The notes below the pieces were generated by a model. That model was not told the origin of the DNA. It did not search any database and was given only the letters and a program-made list of their open reading frames with translations. From JBBQVO01 sp038211505 (lineage in GTDB: Bacteria; Chloroflexota; Dehalococcoidia; DSTF01; JACRBR01), in the NCBI GenBank assembly GCA_038211505.1, contig JBBQVO010000105.1, positions 1-11,530 on the forward strand: a stretch of 11,530 nucleotides of DNA, read 5' to 3'. A program made the translations under genes and the position numbers. Below are positions 1 through 7,087 of the stretch, in pieces; the first letter of the stretch is position 1; every line of letters begins with the position of its first letter.

Positions 1-1
1 G

Positions 2-499
2 GGACTGGCCGCCTACACCCTTTGGAGCGTCGGCCGTCCCCAAGTCATGCGCGAGCCCCTCCGAGGACGCGCCATCGTCACGCGCGTCATGCCCGGCGAG
101 GGCGAAGGCGCGACGTACCGCTACTCGTTCAACATCTACCAGGGCATCGCGATAAGCGCCGGCATCGGGTTCGTCTCGAGCCTCCTCGGCATCGGCGGCG
201 GCGTCATCCACGTCCCCGTGATGATCACGCTGCTGCGCTTTCCCGTGCACGTCGCCGTCGCCACGTCGCAGTTCGTGCTGGCGTTCATGTCGGCTGAAGG
301 TAGCGGCGTGCACCTCCTCAACGGCGATCTCGCCGGCGCGAATGTCGTTCGCGCACTGCTCATCGCGGCAGGCGCGATCCCCGGAGCGCAGGTCGGCGCC
401 CGGCTCGCACAGCGGCTGAAAGGTCCAACCGTCGCGCGGCTGCTTGTTCTCGCGCTCTTCGTCGTAGGAGTCCGCCTCCTGCTTTCCGCCATCATCTGA
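2..499 (+). CDS. TauE/SafE-family membrane transporter, 5'-truncated by window edge
   Basis: This is the C-terminal half (165 visible residues) of a TauE/SafE (COG0730) integral membrane permease, a family that includes exporters of sulfite and other small organosulfur anions. The frame is open to the left edge, so the ATG at 47 is probably internal: the residues before it (GLAAYTLWSVGRPQ) read on naturally, and the family is usually about 250-300 aa. The visible part has a short hydrophilic linker, then the second-half family signature: a hydrophobic helix ending in SSLLGIGGGVIHVP, then FPVHVAVATSQFVLAF, then GAIPGAQVGARLAQRL before a last hydrophobic helix. About four membrane segments are visible. 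The substrate cannot be read from the sequence. The gene converges on a cysteine-dioxygenase-like gene, which would fit a sulfite role but does not prove it. Family assignment is firm; function is only general. Confidence 0.85.
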   Translation, partial: GLAAYTLWSVGRPQVMREPLRGRAIVTRVMPGEGEGATYRYSFNIYQGIAISAGIGFVSSLLGIGGGVIHVPVMITLLRFPVHVAVATSQFVLAFMSAEGSGVHLLNGDLAGANVVRALLIAAGAIPGAQVGARLAQRLKGPTVARLLVLALFVVGVRLLLSAII

Positions 500-511
500 T
501 CGACCATGCCA

Positions 512-557
512 GCGCGGGCGAAGACGAGCCCAATCTAGCGGGCGTTTCAGCCCGCGC
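512..557. terminator. Mutually exclusive GC hairpins between convergent genes
   Basis: In the 131-bp gap between two convergent genes, the segment 550-557 (GCCCGCGC) can pair with 512-519 (GCGCGGGC, 8 bp). Alternatively, 550-555 can pair with 538-543 (GCGGGC, 6 bp, loop GTTTCA). No T-run follows on either strand, so this is not a classical intrinsic terminator. It may be a bidirectional transcription end or a REP-like palindrome. The rest of the gap holds GAGTTC/AGTTCT fragments at 598-626, two of them spaced 7 bases apart (613-626), a relic-like echo of the heptamer repeats seen near 9131-9575. Confidence 0.35.
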
Positions 558-630
558 GGGGAACCATGAGTGCCGTGGGTCTACGGCCGATACTTCTGAG
601 TTCCAGGGTCTCAGTTCTAAGTTCTTCGCG

Positions 631-1227
631 CTAGCGAATCAGCGGATCATGCGTGATGATTCCCGACATCGGGAAGTCGACGAGCTGCTTGCTGTCAGCG
701 TCGCAGAAGAAGTGTGGATGCGTATCGGGCGTGCCGCCGAGGATGTGGAGCGAGACGCCGGTCTCGGCGCCGGCCGCCTTCACTCGATGAAAGCCCTCGA
801 GCGGCGGACGCAGGTAGGTGATCGTGCCCGCCGGCGAGTAGATCTTCTCCGACTGCTTCAACTCGCATGGCTGGCCGATCGCGATATGGTCAGGCGACTC
901 GTCGCGCGCGTACTTCGTCTCCTCGTCGGTGCCGGCGAGGATGCCGATGACACCCCAGGCGCCGTGATAGTGGACGCCGCTGCTCGTCCCGGACGGAAAC
1001 ACGACGGAGATGATGAAGTATTCGCCGTCTGGATCGGTGAACAACAGATGCCCGCAGGCGCGCCCGTCACACGGCTGCGTGTACCGCTCCGGCAGCGCTG
1101 CCCCGCCATCCATCCAGCGCCGCAGGTGCGGCGTGATGCCCTCGCACCGCGCACCATCATCAGCCGTCGCCCGCACAACCGCCGTCACGTCGTCAACGAG
1201 CGCCTTGATGTCGTAGTTCTCGATCAT
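631..1227 (-). CDS. Cysteine-dioxygenase-like cupin (putative thiol dioxygenase)
   Basis: A 198-aa protein, the usual size of bacterial thiol dioxygenases. Known members are cytosolic non-haem Fe(II) enzymes that oxidise cysteine or 3-mercaptopropionate to the sulfinic acid. The metal site is visible: H86 and H88 in VHYHGAWGVIGILAG and a third ligand at H147 in EGFHRV, a spacing close to the His86/His88/His140 set of mammalian cysteine dioxygenase. S159 and H161 (VSLHIL) match the Ser and His of the Ser-His-Tyr triad, but the Tyr position is L163. The position of the mammalian cross-link Cys93 is Val here. The loss of Tyr means the substrate could differ from cysteine. The start at 1227 has GGAG about 11 nt upstream, a long but acceptable spacing. 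A nested inverted repeat lies directly upstream, and a sulfite-type exporter converges from the other side. The fold is secure; the substrate is not. Confidence 0.8.
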   Translation of the reverse strand: MIENYDIKALVDDVTAVVRATADDGARCEGITPHLRRWMDGGAALPERYTQPCDGRACGHLLFTDPDGEYFIISVVFPSGTSSGVHYHGAWGVIGILAGTDEETKYARDESPDHIAIGQPCELKQSEKIYSPAGTITYLRPPLEGFHRVKAAGAETGVSLHILGGTPDTHPHFFCDADSKQLVDFPMSGIITHDPLIR

Positions 1228-1248
1228 GCGTCAAGCATCTCCACTGCA

Positions 1249-1428
1249 TGTCATCGTGAGTGACTGTCATTCAAGTAATGTCATTCTGAGCGAAGCGAAG
1301 AATCTCTCCGACGCGACGACGACTGTCGTCCCGCGAAAACTGTCGGCCGCGGACGAACGATGCAGCCGATTCGGAGAGATTCTTCGCTTCGCTCAGAATG
1401 ACACTGTGCCCGCGCTCGGCATGACAGT
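1249..1428. repeat. MITE-like nested inverted repeat, 33-bp perfect arms
   Basis: The core arms 1279-1311 and 1371-1403 are perfect 33-bp reverse complements separated by 59 bp. Each arm begins TGTCATTCTGAGCGAAGCGA at its outer end. Degenerate copies of the arm tip flank the core: TGTCATCGTGAG at 1249-1260 and ACTGTCAT at 1263-1270 on the left. On the right, read on the minus strand, ACTGTCATGCCGAGCG lies just outside the core, so ACTGTCAT at 1263-1270 pairs with ATGACAGT at 1421-1428. Nothing inside codes for a transposase. Translated arms give the 'VILSEAKNLS' string that I recognise from repeat-derived false ORFs in many environmental genomes. The element fills the gap between the GNAT stop and the start of the CDO-like gene, so its transcript could fold into a long hairpin that limits read-through. 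A non-autonomous mobile element or REP-type repeat is the best reading. Confidence 0.8.
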
Positions 1429-1439
1429 TAGTTGAATCG

Positions 1440-2456
1440 CTACTTGTTGGCCCAGGCAATGCGCTCGTCGACGTGGCGGCGCATGCCGTACTCGATCGGC
1501 TTGAACCCACTGCTCTGCCAGAACTTCGCGCCCGAAAGATTCGGCGACGCGAAGTGGAGCGCGACGTTCTCGTACCCCTGCTCGCGCGCCCACGCGACTC
1601 CCTTCGCGAGAATCGCGCTGCCGACGCCGCCAACGCGCGCATCTTCCGTGACGATGCCTTGAAACAAATACACGGTCTTCTCCGGCACCGTCATCGGCGA
1701 CAGAAAAAACGGCGCCATGAATGTGTTCATTCCGAGCGGCCGGCCGCCGTCGTACGCCACCCAGTGCGCGTTCATCTCAGGCTGCGTCAGCAGCCCCTTC
1801 TGAAACTCCACCGACGCCGTATCCGACTCGCGGATGTACGGATTGAAGATCGGCGATCGCGCGTGGTGCAGCGTCAACTCTTCCGAGAGATCATGCACGA
1901 CATCGATGTCTTCGCCGGCGGCGAGATGCATCTCCGCGTTCGCGGCGACGGCGCGGGCAACGGGCGCGACATCGCGGATCGCGCAGACGAGGTTGCGGCC
2001 AAAGCCGAGCGACGTGAACGCCTCGCACGTCGCCGGGTCGGTCGCGGGCGCCGCGACGCTGTAGTCGAAGAAGCCCTTCGAGACGAAGTGATCAGCGAGC
2101 ACAGCGAACATCTCGCGGATGACGTCGTACTCCATGCCGTCCGACGTCGCGTACGACGAATAGCCTAGGGTGACGCCGCGGGCCGGAAAGAAGCTGGCGA
2201 GCATGTTCGTCGGCTCGATGAACTGCGGCGCGATGATCGCGAAGCCGACCGGCTTGCCGCCGTTCTCGGCAACGACACCCTGCCACCCCGACGGCTCCAT
2301 CGCGCGCTCGATCTGCCCGCGGCAGATCTTCGCGTCGTCGAACGACGCGGGCAGCCGCGGATCGCGCTTGCGGTCGCGCGCGTGGCGCTCGGCGAGCAGC
2401 GCGGCCGCTGTATCGGTATCCCGGGCGGCGTCGAAGGGGCGAATCGTGATGCTCAT
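1440..2456 (-). CDS. Tandem GNAT-domain N-acetyltransferase
   Basis: A 338-aa soluble protein made of two GNAT-like halves. The C-terminal half (about 180-338) has the acetyl-CoA pyrophosphate-binding loop R274-V-G-G-V-G-S on motif A after the strand FQGIVTEDA, and ends with ASPNLSGAKFWQSSGFKP (304-320), the usual GNAT motif B region. The N-terminal half (about 1-165) follows the same order, with VGFAIIAP as a central strand and CEAFTSLGFGRN as the end motif, but I see no clear RxxGxG loop, so it is probably a degenerate, non-catalytic domain. The acceptor substrate cannot be told. The gene is divergent from the amidase gene. TAGAAT lies 10 nt upstream of the ATG with no Shine-Dalgarno sequence between, which suggests a nearly leaderless mRNA. 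A MITE-like repeat follows the stop codon. The GNAT call is firm; the specific function is unknown. Confidence 0.85.
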   Translation of the reverse strand: MSITIRPFDAARDTDTAAALLAERHARDRKRDPRLPASFDDAKICRGQIERAMEPSGWQGVVAENGGKPVGFAIIAPQFIEPTNMLASFFPARGVTLGYSSYATSDGMEYDVIREMFAVLADHFVSKGFFDYSVAAPATDPATCEAFTSLGFGRNLVCAIRDVAPVARAVAANAEMHLAAGEDIDVVHDLSEELTLHHARSPIFNPYIRESDTASVEFQKGLLTQPEMNAHWVAYDGGRPLGMNTFMAPFFLSPMTVPEKTVYLFQGIVTEDARVGGVGSAILAKGVAWAREQGYENVALHFASPNLSGAKFWQSSGFKPIEYGMRRHVDERIAWANK

Positions 2457-2465
2457 AGTGCCGAG

Positions 2466-2471
2466 ATTCTA
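2466..2471 (-). promoter_or_regulatory. -10 box TAGAAT for the GNAT gene, leaderless geometry
   Basis: On the minus strand TAGAAT matches the sigma-70 -10 consensus at 5 of 6 positions and ends 9 nt before the ATG at 2456, which would place the transcript start within about 3 nt of the start codon. No purine-rich ribosome-binding site lies between. A -35 match is weak: GTGTCA with only a 15-bp spacer. Confidence 0.4.
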
Positions 2472-2502
2472 GCACCGCCCCGCGTTTGACACACAGCGGT
2501 GC
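2472..2502. promoter_or_regulatory. Candidate operator: perfect 7-bp inverted repeat
   Basis: GCACCGC at 2472-2478 and GCGGTGC at 2496-2502 are perfect inverted arms with 17 bp between them. They lie in the 97-bp region between the divergent GNAT and amidase genes. The left arm abuts the TAGAAT box of the GNAT gene, and the interior contains the TTGACA box facing the amidase. A dimeric regulator bound here could control both promoters. No regulator gene is in the window, so the assignment rests on position and symmetry alone. Confidence 0.35.
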
Positions 2503-2514
2503 GTGCCCGATCGT
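2486..2514 (+). promoter_or_regulatory. Candidate sigma-70 promoter for the amidase gene
   Basis: A perfect -35 hexamer TTGACA (2486-2491) is followed after 17 bp by GATCGT (2509-2514), a weak -10 match (3 of 6). TATCTG at 2516 is more A/T-rich but too far away. The amidase ATG is about 40 nt downstream. The hexamer sits inside the 2472-2502 inverted repeat. Confidence 0.35.
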
Positions 2515-2543
2515 CTATCTGCGTCACGCTGCGCGAAGCGAAC

Positions 2544-2549
2544 GAGGAG
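2544..2549 (+). promoter_or_regulatory. Ribosome-binding site that sets the amidase start
   Basis: GAGGAG lies 4 nt before the ATG at 2554. The in-frame ATG at 2503 has no such site and would add 17 basic residues unlike amidase N-termini, so 2554 is preferred. Confidence 0.7.
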
Positions 2550-2553
2550 CCGC

Positions 2554-3957
2554 ATGAACGACGAACTCGCGTGGATGCCGGCGACCGAGATCGCCGAGGC
2601 CGTCCGCCAGAAGAAACTCTCGCCTATCGACGTGACGAAGGCGGCGCTCGACCGCATCGACGCGGTCAACCCCGCGATCAATGCCTACTGCCTGATCACG
2701 CCCGAATTGGCGATGAAGCAGGCGCAGGCGGCCGAGGCAGCGGTGGCGCGCGGCGATGATCTCGGCCCGCTCCACGGCGTTCCAGTGTCGATCAAGGATC
2801 TCTTCGACGTCGAGGGGCTGCCGACGACGAAGGGGTCGCTCGTCTTCAAAGACAACATCGCCACCGGCTGGGAGATCAGCGTGAAGCGACTGATCGACGC
2901 AGGAGGCATTCATCTCGGCAAGACGAACACGCCGGAGTTCGGCTTCATCGCGATGACGCAGAACAAGCTCTTTGGCCCGACGGGCAATCCCTGGGATCCG
3001 TCGCGGATCGCGGGCGGATCGAGCGGCGGCGCAGCGGCGGCCGTGGCGGCCGGCCTCGGGCCGATCGCGCTGAGCAGCGACGGCGGCGGATCGATCCGCA
3101 TCCCGGCGTCGATCTGCGGCGTCTACGGCATCAAGCCGACGTACGGCCGCATCCCGCGCAACCCCGGCGGCTGGACGACGATGACGCATCGCGGCCCGAC
3201 GACGCGCACTGTGGGTGACGCCGCGCTGGCGATGGACGTGATGTGTGGCTACGCCGCCGCCGATCCGTTCTCGGTGCGCGACTATCCAGGATCGTTTCTC
3301 AATGAAGTGGACGGCGGCATCAAGGGACTCCGTATCGCATGGACACCCGACCTCGGCTTCGCGGCAGTCGAGCCCGAAGTGGCGAAGATCTGCGAGGCGG
3401 CGGCGCAGCGCTTCGCCGATCTCGGCTGCACGGTCGAGGAGGCGTCGCCCGGCTTCACCAATCAATCGGAAGTCTTTCTCGGCATCGCGACATCGAACGA
3501 CTCGCTGTGGATCGGCGAACTCAGCGCCGAGCAGCGCGCCATGATGGACGCGCCGGCGCACTTCTTCTACGAGTACGGCCGCAACCTCAAAGGCACCGAT
3601 GTCGCGCGTGCCAACCTGCGCCGCATGGAGCTCTGGCACACGATGCAGCGCTTCCATCGCACATACGACCTGCTGCTGACGCCGGTGATCTCGTGCACGG
3701 CGTTCCCGATCGGCGAAGAACCGAAACAGATCGCCGGCCGCGACATCCCGCCCGCCGGCTGGATGCCATTCACCCAGCCGTTCAACCTCACCGGACAGCC
3801 GGCCGCGTCCGTGCCGTGCGGTTTCGATTCGCGCGGCCTCCCGGTCGGCCTCCACATCGTCGGCCGCGCGTACCAAGATTCGCTCGTGCTGCGAGCATCG
3901 CGCGCGTTCGAGCAGATGCAGCCGTGGGCGGCAACCAAGCCGGCGTTAGCGATGTAG
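2554..3957 (+). CDS. Amidase-signature family hydrolase
   Basis: A 467-aa amidase-signature enzyme. Members hydrolyse amide bonds with a Ser-cisSer-Lys triad, and all three residues are visible: K81 in VSIKDLFDVEG, S156 in GGSSGG, and the nucleophile S180 in DGGGSIRIPAS. The spacings (75 and 24 residues) match those of GatA and related amidases. The C-terminal part carries FNLTGQPAASVPCG and LPVGLHIVGRAYQD, typical of the family. There is no signal peptide or membrane helix, so a cytoplasmic enzyme is likely. It resembles the general amidase group more than a tRNA amidotransferase subunit: no gatB or gatC is nearby and the gene stands alone. Its substrate (aliphatic or aryl amide, carbamate or other) cannot be told. 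It is divergent from the GNAT gene and converges on the end of the nuo operon, so it is probably monocistronic. Confidence 0.9.
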   Translation: MNDELAWMPATEIAEAVRQKKLSPIDVTKAALDRIDAVNPAINAYCLITPELAMKQAQAAEAAVARGDDLGPLHGVPVSIKDLFDVEGLPTTKGSLVFKDNIATGWEISVKRLIDAGGIHLGKTNTPEFGFIAMTQNKLFGPTGNPWDPSRIAGGSSGGAAAAVAAGLGPIALSSDGGGSIRIPASICGVYGIKPTYGRIPRNPGGWTTMTHRGPTTRTVGDAALAMDVMCGYAAADPFSVRDYPGSFLNEVDGGIKGLRIAWTPDLGFAAVEPEVAKICEAAAQRFADLGCTVEEASPGFTNQSEVFLGIATSNDSLWIGELSAEQRAMMDAPAHFFYEYGRNLKGTDVARANLRRMELWHTMQRFHRTYDLLLTPVISCTAFPIGEEPKQIAGRDIPPAGWMPFTQPFNLTGQPAASVPCGFDSRGLPVGLHIVGRAYQDSLVLRASRAFEQMQPWAATKPALAM

Positions 3958-3983
3958 TGTCGCGGATCCGTCCCGGGGTTCAT

Positions 3984-4097
3984 CGGCCAGCAGGGCCGGA
4001 CAACGTGCGTGGTCGTCAATCGTACGGACGACAGCCGAGGACGGCTGGTCTACATCGGGCTGCGGCTCTTCGCGCAGGGGCTGTCGCGTGTGGACAG
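3984..4097. repeat. Cluster of short palindromes between convergent genes
   Basis: The 142-bp gap between the amidase stop and the nuoN stop holds three small palindromes: CGGCC/GGCCG (3984-3998), CAGCCG/CGGCTG (4032-4047) and CTGTC/GACAG (4081-4097, starting 2 nt past the nuoN stop). None is followed by a T-run. They may help end transcription from both sides or be REP-like repeats; a specific role is not shown. Confidence 0.35.
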
Positions 4098-4099
4098 TG

Positions 4100-5584
4100 C
4101 TACGCAAAGACGTTCGCGGCTCTCTGCGCGGCGTCGATAAGCGGGATCGGGTAAATGCCGAAGATCAGTACGCCGGCGCCGGCAGCGACGAGCAGGCCTT
4201 GCGTGATCAGCGGCGACGAGATCGTCGATTCGCCTTCCGCCGTGCCCATGTACATCGTCCGTCCGACGCCCATGTAGTAGAACGCCGACGCGACGGTGTT
4301 CAAAACGGCGATGACAACGAGCCAGACGAGATCCGCCTGCACCGCCGCGTTGAAGATGTAGATCTTGGCGATGAACCCCGCCGTCGGCGGCAGTCCGGTC
4401 AGCGATAACAGGCAGAAGAGCAGCACCGCCGCCGGGATCGGCGCGCGGCGTCCCATGCCGGCGTAGTCGGCGATCTCGTCGCTGTTCGTGCGGTTGCTGA
4501 TCGCCATCACGGCGAAGAACGCGCCGAGATTCGTGAAGGCGTACGTCGCGAGAAAGAAGACGACGCCGGCCGCACCGAGCTGCGTATCGCCGTTCGTCGA
4601 TGCGGCGATCGCCGCGACGCCGACGAGAAAGTTGCCGGCCTGAGCGATCGAGCTGTAGCCGAGCAGGCGGCGGATGTTGGTTTGCCGCAGCGCCATCACA
4701 TTGCCGACGGTCATCGTGATCGCGGCGAGCACGGCGAATAGATGCTTCCAGTCGTCGCCGACGAACGTCTTGGGGCCGAAGCCTTCGTAGAAGATGCGCA
4801 GGATGACAGCGAAGGCCGCCGCCTTGCTGCCGACAGAGACGAACGCCGCGACCGGCGTCGGCGCGCCCTGATACACGTCCGGCGCCCACATTTGGAACGG
4901 CACGATCACCATCTTGAAACCGAATCCCGCGGCGAGAAACACCATGCTGAAGATCAGCGCCGAGCGGATGCCGGTGTCGCCGCTGGCGATCGTGCTGGCG
5001 ATGCTCGGTGAGCCGTTGGTGCTGATCAGATGCGTCGTACCGGAGATGCCGAACAGAAACGCCATGCCGTACAGGATCACCGCCGACGACACCGCGCCGA
5101 GCAGCAGGTACTTCAACGCCGCCTCGCTGCCCTTCTCGTCGCGCAGGAAGCCGGCGAGGATGAACTGCGTGATGCTCGTCAGCTCCAGCGCGACGAAGAT
5201 CGTCACGAGATCGCGCGCCCCGCAGAGGAGCATCATGCCAGACGTCGCGATCAGCATCAGCGCGTAGAATTCACCCTCGCGCGGGCCGAAACGGTCGGTG
5301 TAGTCGAGCGACGCGAGAATGACGGAACCGGAGACGCCGATGAAGAGGAACATGAAGAAGATGCTGAAGTTATCCAGCGCCATCGTGTCGTCGTAGAAAG
5401 ACGCCTGTCGCTCGCGGAAGATCAGCACGACGAGCCAGATCGCCGATGCGGCTAGCCCGGCGATAGCGAGCGCCGACAGCCACTTCTTGCGATCCTTCGG
5501 GATCACGAGATCGGCGACGAGGATCAGCCCGGCCGTGACCAGCACCGCGACGATGGGACCGAGCCGGTCGAGGTCTTGCAGCAT
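4100..5584 (-). CDS. nuoN: NADH-quinone oxidoreductase subunit N
   Basis: A 494-aa polytopic membrane protein (E. coli NuoN is 485 aa), the antiporter-like subunit nearest NuoK in the proton-pumping arm of complex I. The residues expected of the proton channel are present: E134 in VALELTSITQFIL, K224 in GFGFKMVIVPFQMWAPDVYQ, K254 in VSVGSKAAAF and K407 in FIAKIYIF. I chose the Met at 5584, not the longer in-frame start at 5704: the extra 40 residues are an Arg-rich shadow of the nuoM frame, and MLQDLDRLGP leads straight into the first helix. The nuoM stop and this start share one base (TGATG), so the two are probably translationally coupled, with AAGGTG shortly upstream. It is the last gene of the operon, converging on the amidase. 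Confidence 0.95.
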   Translation of the reverse strand: MLQDLDRLGPIVAVLVTAGLILVADLVIPKDRKKWLSALAIAGLAASAIWLVVLIFRERQASFYDDTMALDNFSIFFMFLFIGVSGSVILASLDYTDRFGPREGEFYALMLIATSGMMLLCGARDLVTIFVALELTSITQFILAGFLRDEKGSEAALKYLLLGAVSSAVILYGMAFLFGISGTTHLISTNGSPSIASTIASGDTGIRSALIFSMVFLAAGFGFKMVIVPFQMWAPDVYQGAPTPVAAFVSVGSKAAAFAVILRIFYEGFGPKTFVGDDWKHLFAVLAAITMTVGNVMALRQTNIRRLLGYSSIAQAGNFLVGVAAIAASTNGDTQLGAAGVVFFLATYAFTNLGAFFAVMAISNRTNSDEIADYAGMGRRAPIPAAVLLFCLLSLTGLPPTAGFIAKIYIFNAAVQADLVWLVVIAVLNTVASAFYYMGVGRTMYMGTAEGESTISSPLITQGLLVAAGAGVLIFGIYPIPLIDAAQRAANVFA

Positions 5585-7083
5585 CAGCCCAGCACCTTCA
5601 CGATGTTGATCATCCCCGTATCGAGCACGTCGACGATCAGCGACGGATAGACGCCGACGCCGACGATCACGAGCACGAGCGCCGCCATCGGCACCGTCTC
5701 CCACCAGTGATTGGCGTCGGGCAGCGCCGCCCAGCGCTCATTCTTCGGACCGTAGAAGACGCGCTGGATCATCCACGTGATGTAGCCCGCGGCGAGCAGA
5801 ATGCCAAACACGGCGAAGATCGTCGGCACCGTGTATTTGTCGAACGCGCCGAGGAACACGAGCAACTCGGCGACGAAGCCGGACAGCGCCGGCAGCCCGA
5901 GCGCCGCCAGCCCCGCGAACACCATCACCACGGCGATCAGCGGCATCGTGTGCGCGAGGCCGGAGAGCTGATCGATGTCGCGCGTGTGCGTTCGGTCGTA
6001 GATCAGGCCGACCATCACGAAGAGCAGGCCCGTGATCGTGCCGTGCGTGAACATCTGCAGCGCGGCGCCGTTGAGGCTGACGTGACCGAGCGCGGCGATG
6101 CCGAGCAGCACATAGCCCATGTGGCTGACACTCGAATAGGCGACGAGCCGTTTCAGATCCTTCTGTCTGATCGTCAGCACGGCGCCGTAGATGACGCTGA
6201 TCGCCGCCAGCGTCGCCAGCCAGACGCCGTAGTCTTTCGCCGTCTGCGGCATCAGCGTGACGAGGATGCGCAGGATGCCGTAGCCGCCCATCTTCAGCAG
6301 CACGCCGGCGAGGATCACCGACACGGCCGTCGGCGCGTCGGTGTGCGCATCGGGCAGCCATGTGTGGAACGGGAACATCGGCAGCTTCACGGCGAAGGCG
6401 ATGAAGATGAACCCGAAGATCATCCACAGCGGCAGCAGATCCGTGCCGATGACGCTGTGCTGCAGCCGCACCATATCGAACGTGTGCACCGGCTCGGCGC
6501 TGAACCCCATGACGAGAAAGCCGACGAGCATGAACGCCGAGCCGGCGACGGTATACAGCAGGAACTTCATCGCCGAATATTCTTTGCGGCCGCTACCCCA
6601 GATCGAGATCAGCATGTACATCGGCAGCAGCTCGACTTCCCAGAACAGGAAGAAGAGGATCAGGTCGAGCGATGTGAACACGCCGAGCACGCCCGTTTCG
6701 AGCAGCAGGATCCAGATGAAGTACTCCTTCGTCCGAAGCTTGACACCGAACGAGATCAGCGTCGCGATGACGAAGAGGAACGTCGTCAGCAGCACCATGA
6801 CGATGCCGAGGCCATCGACGCCGAAGTGAAACTGCACATCGAAGCCGGCCTTCGCTGCGTCGATCCACGTCGCCTGCGACTCGAACTGAAACGCGTTCCC
6901 GGTGGCGTCGCCCGGACTGCGATCGAATGCGAAAATCAGGATCAGCGTGGTGACGAATACGGCCAGCGTCGCAATCAGAGCGAGCCACTTCGCCTGGTTC
7001 TCGCTCTCGCGCTCGGCGGTGAGCATGATCACAACCGCCGCGACGGCGGGGAAGAAGATGGTGAAGATGAGCAGTCCGTTCAT
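5584..7083 (-). CDS. nuoM: NADH-quinone oxidoreductase subunit M
   Basis: A 499-aa polytopic protein (E. coli NuoM is 509 aa), the middle antiporter-like subunit of complex I, which carries one proton path across the membrane. Key residues are all in place: E149 in FFLFWEVELLPMY, K233 in AVKLPMFPFHTWLPDAH, K264 in GVLLKMGGYGILR, and E406 in SGFVAELLVF. H320 in the SSVSHMGYV segment and H347 in MFTHG are also typical. The start at 7083 lies 4 nt after the nuoL stop. GGAG occurs within the nuoL end, about 10 nt upstream, and MNGLLIFTIFFPAV is a natural first helix. The stop overlaps the nuoN start. No truncation or frameshift is seen. Confidence 0.96.
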   Translation of the reverse strand: MNGLLIFTIFFPAVAAVVIMLTAERESENQAKWLALIATLAVFVTTLILIFAFDRSPGDATGNAFQFESQATWIDAAKAGFDVQFHFGVDGLGIVMVLLTTFLFVIATLISFGVKLRTKEYFIWILLLETGVLGVFTSLDLILFFLFWEVELLPMYMLISIWGSGRKEYSAMKFLLYTVAGSAFMLVGFLVMGFSAEPVHTFDMVRLQHSVIGTDLLPLWMIFGFIFIAFAVKLPMFPFHTWLPDAHTDAPTAVSVILAGVLLKMGGYGILRILVTLMPQTAKDYGVWLATLAAISVIYGAVLTIRQKDLKRLVAYSSVSHMGYVLLGIAALGHVSLNGAALQMFTHGTITGLLFVMVGLIYDRTHTRDIDQLSGLAHTMPLIAVVMVFAGLAALGLPALSGFVAELLVFLGAFDKYTVPTIFAVFGILLAAGYITWMIQRVFYGPKNERWAALPDANHWWETVPMAALVLVIVGVGVYPSLIVDVLDTGMINIVKVLG

Positions 7084-7087
7084 CCGC

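Noticed and set aside
1226..1642. Small frames through the inverted repeat (1226-1435 + and 1271-1642 -)
   Set aside because: Their peptides are translations of the repeat arms (VILSEAKNLS) and of GNAT antisense, not genes.
2503..2553. Upstream ATG of the amidase frame
   Set aside because: No ribosome-binding site, atypical basic extension, and it would overlap the proposed promoter; 2554 has GAGGAG.
2524..3876. 450-codon open frame on the - strand opposite the amidase
   Set aside because: Arg/Ala/Asp-rich low-complexity shadow of the amidase gene, which has all catalytic residues.
2554..3957. GatA, the glutamyl-tRNA(Gln) amidotransferase subunit
   Set aside because: Catalytic spacing is shared by the whole amidase family; no gatB or gatC is adjacent and the C-terminal half reads as a general amidase. 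Not excluded by the sequence alone.
3339..4154. 271-codon + frame overlapping the amidase end and the convergent gap
   Set aside because: Out-of-frame shadow of the amidase with Arg/Pro/His-rich composition, running into nuoN antisense.
5585..5704. 40-residue N-terminal extension of nuoN
   Set aside because: The extension overlaps nuoM, is Arg-rich and unlike a NuoN N-terminus; the TGATG junction at 5582-5586 gives a natural start.
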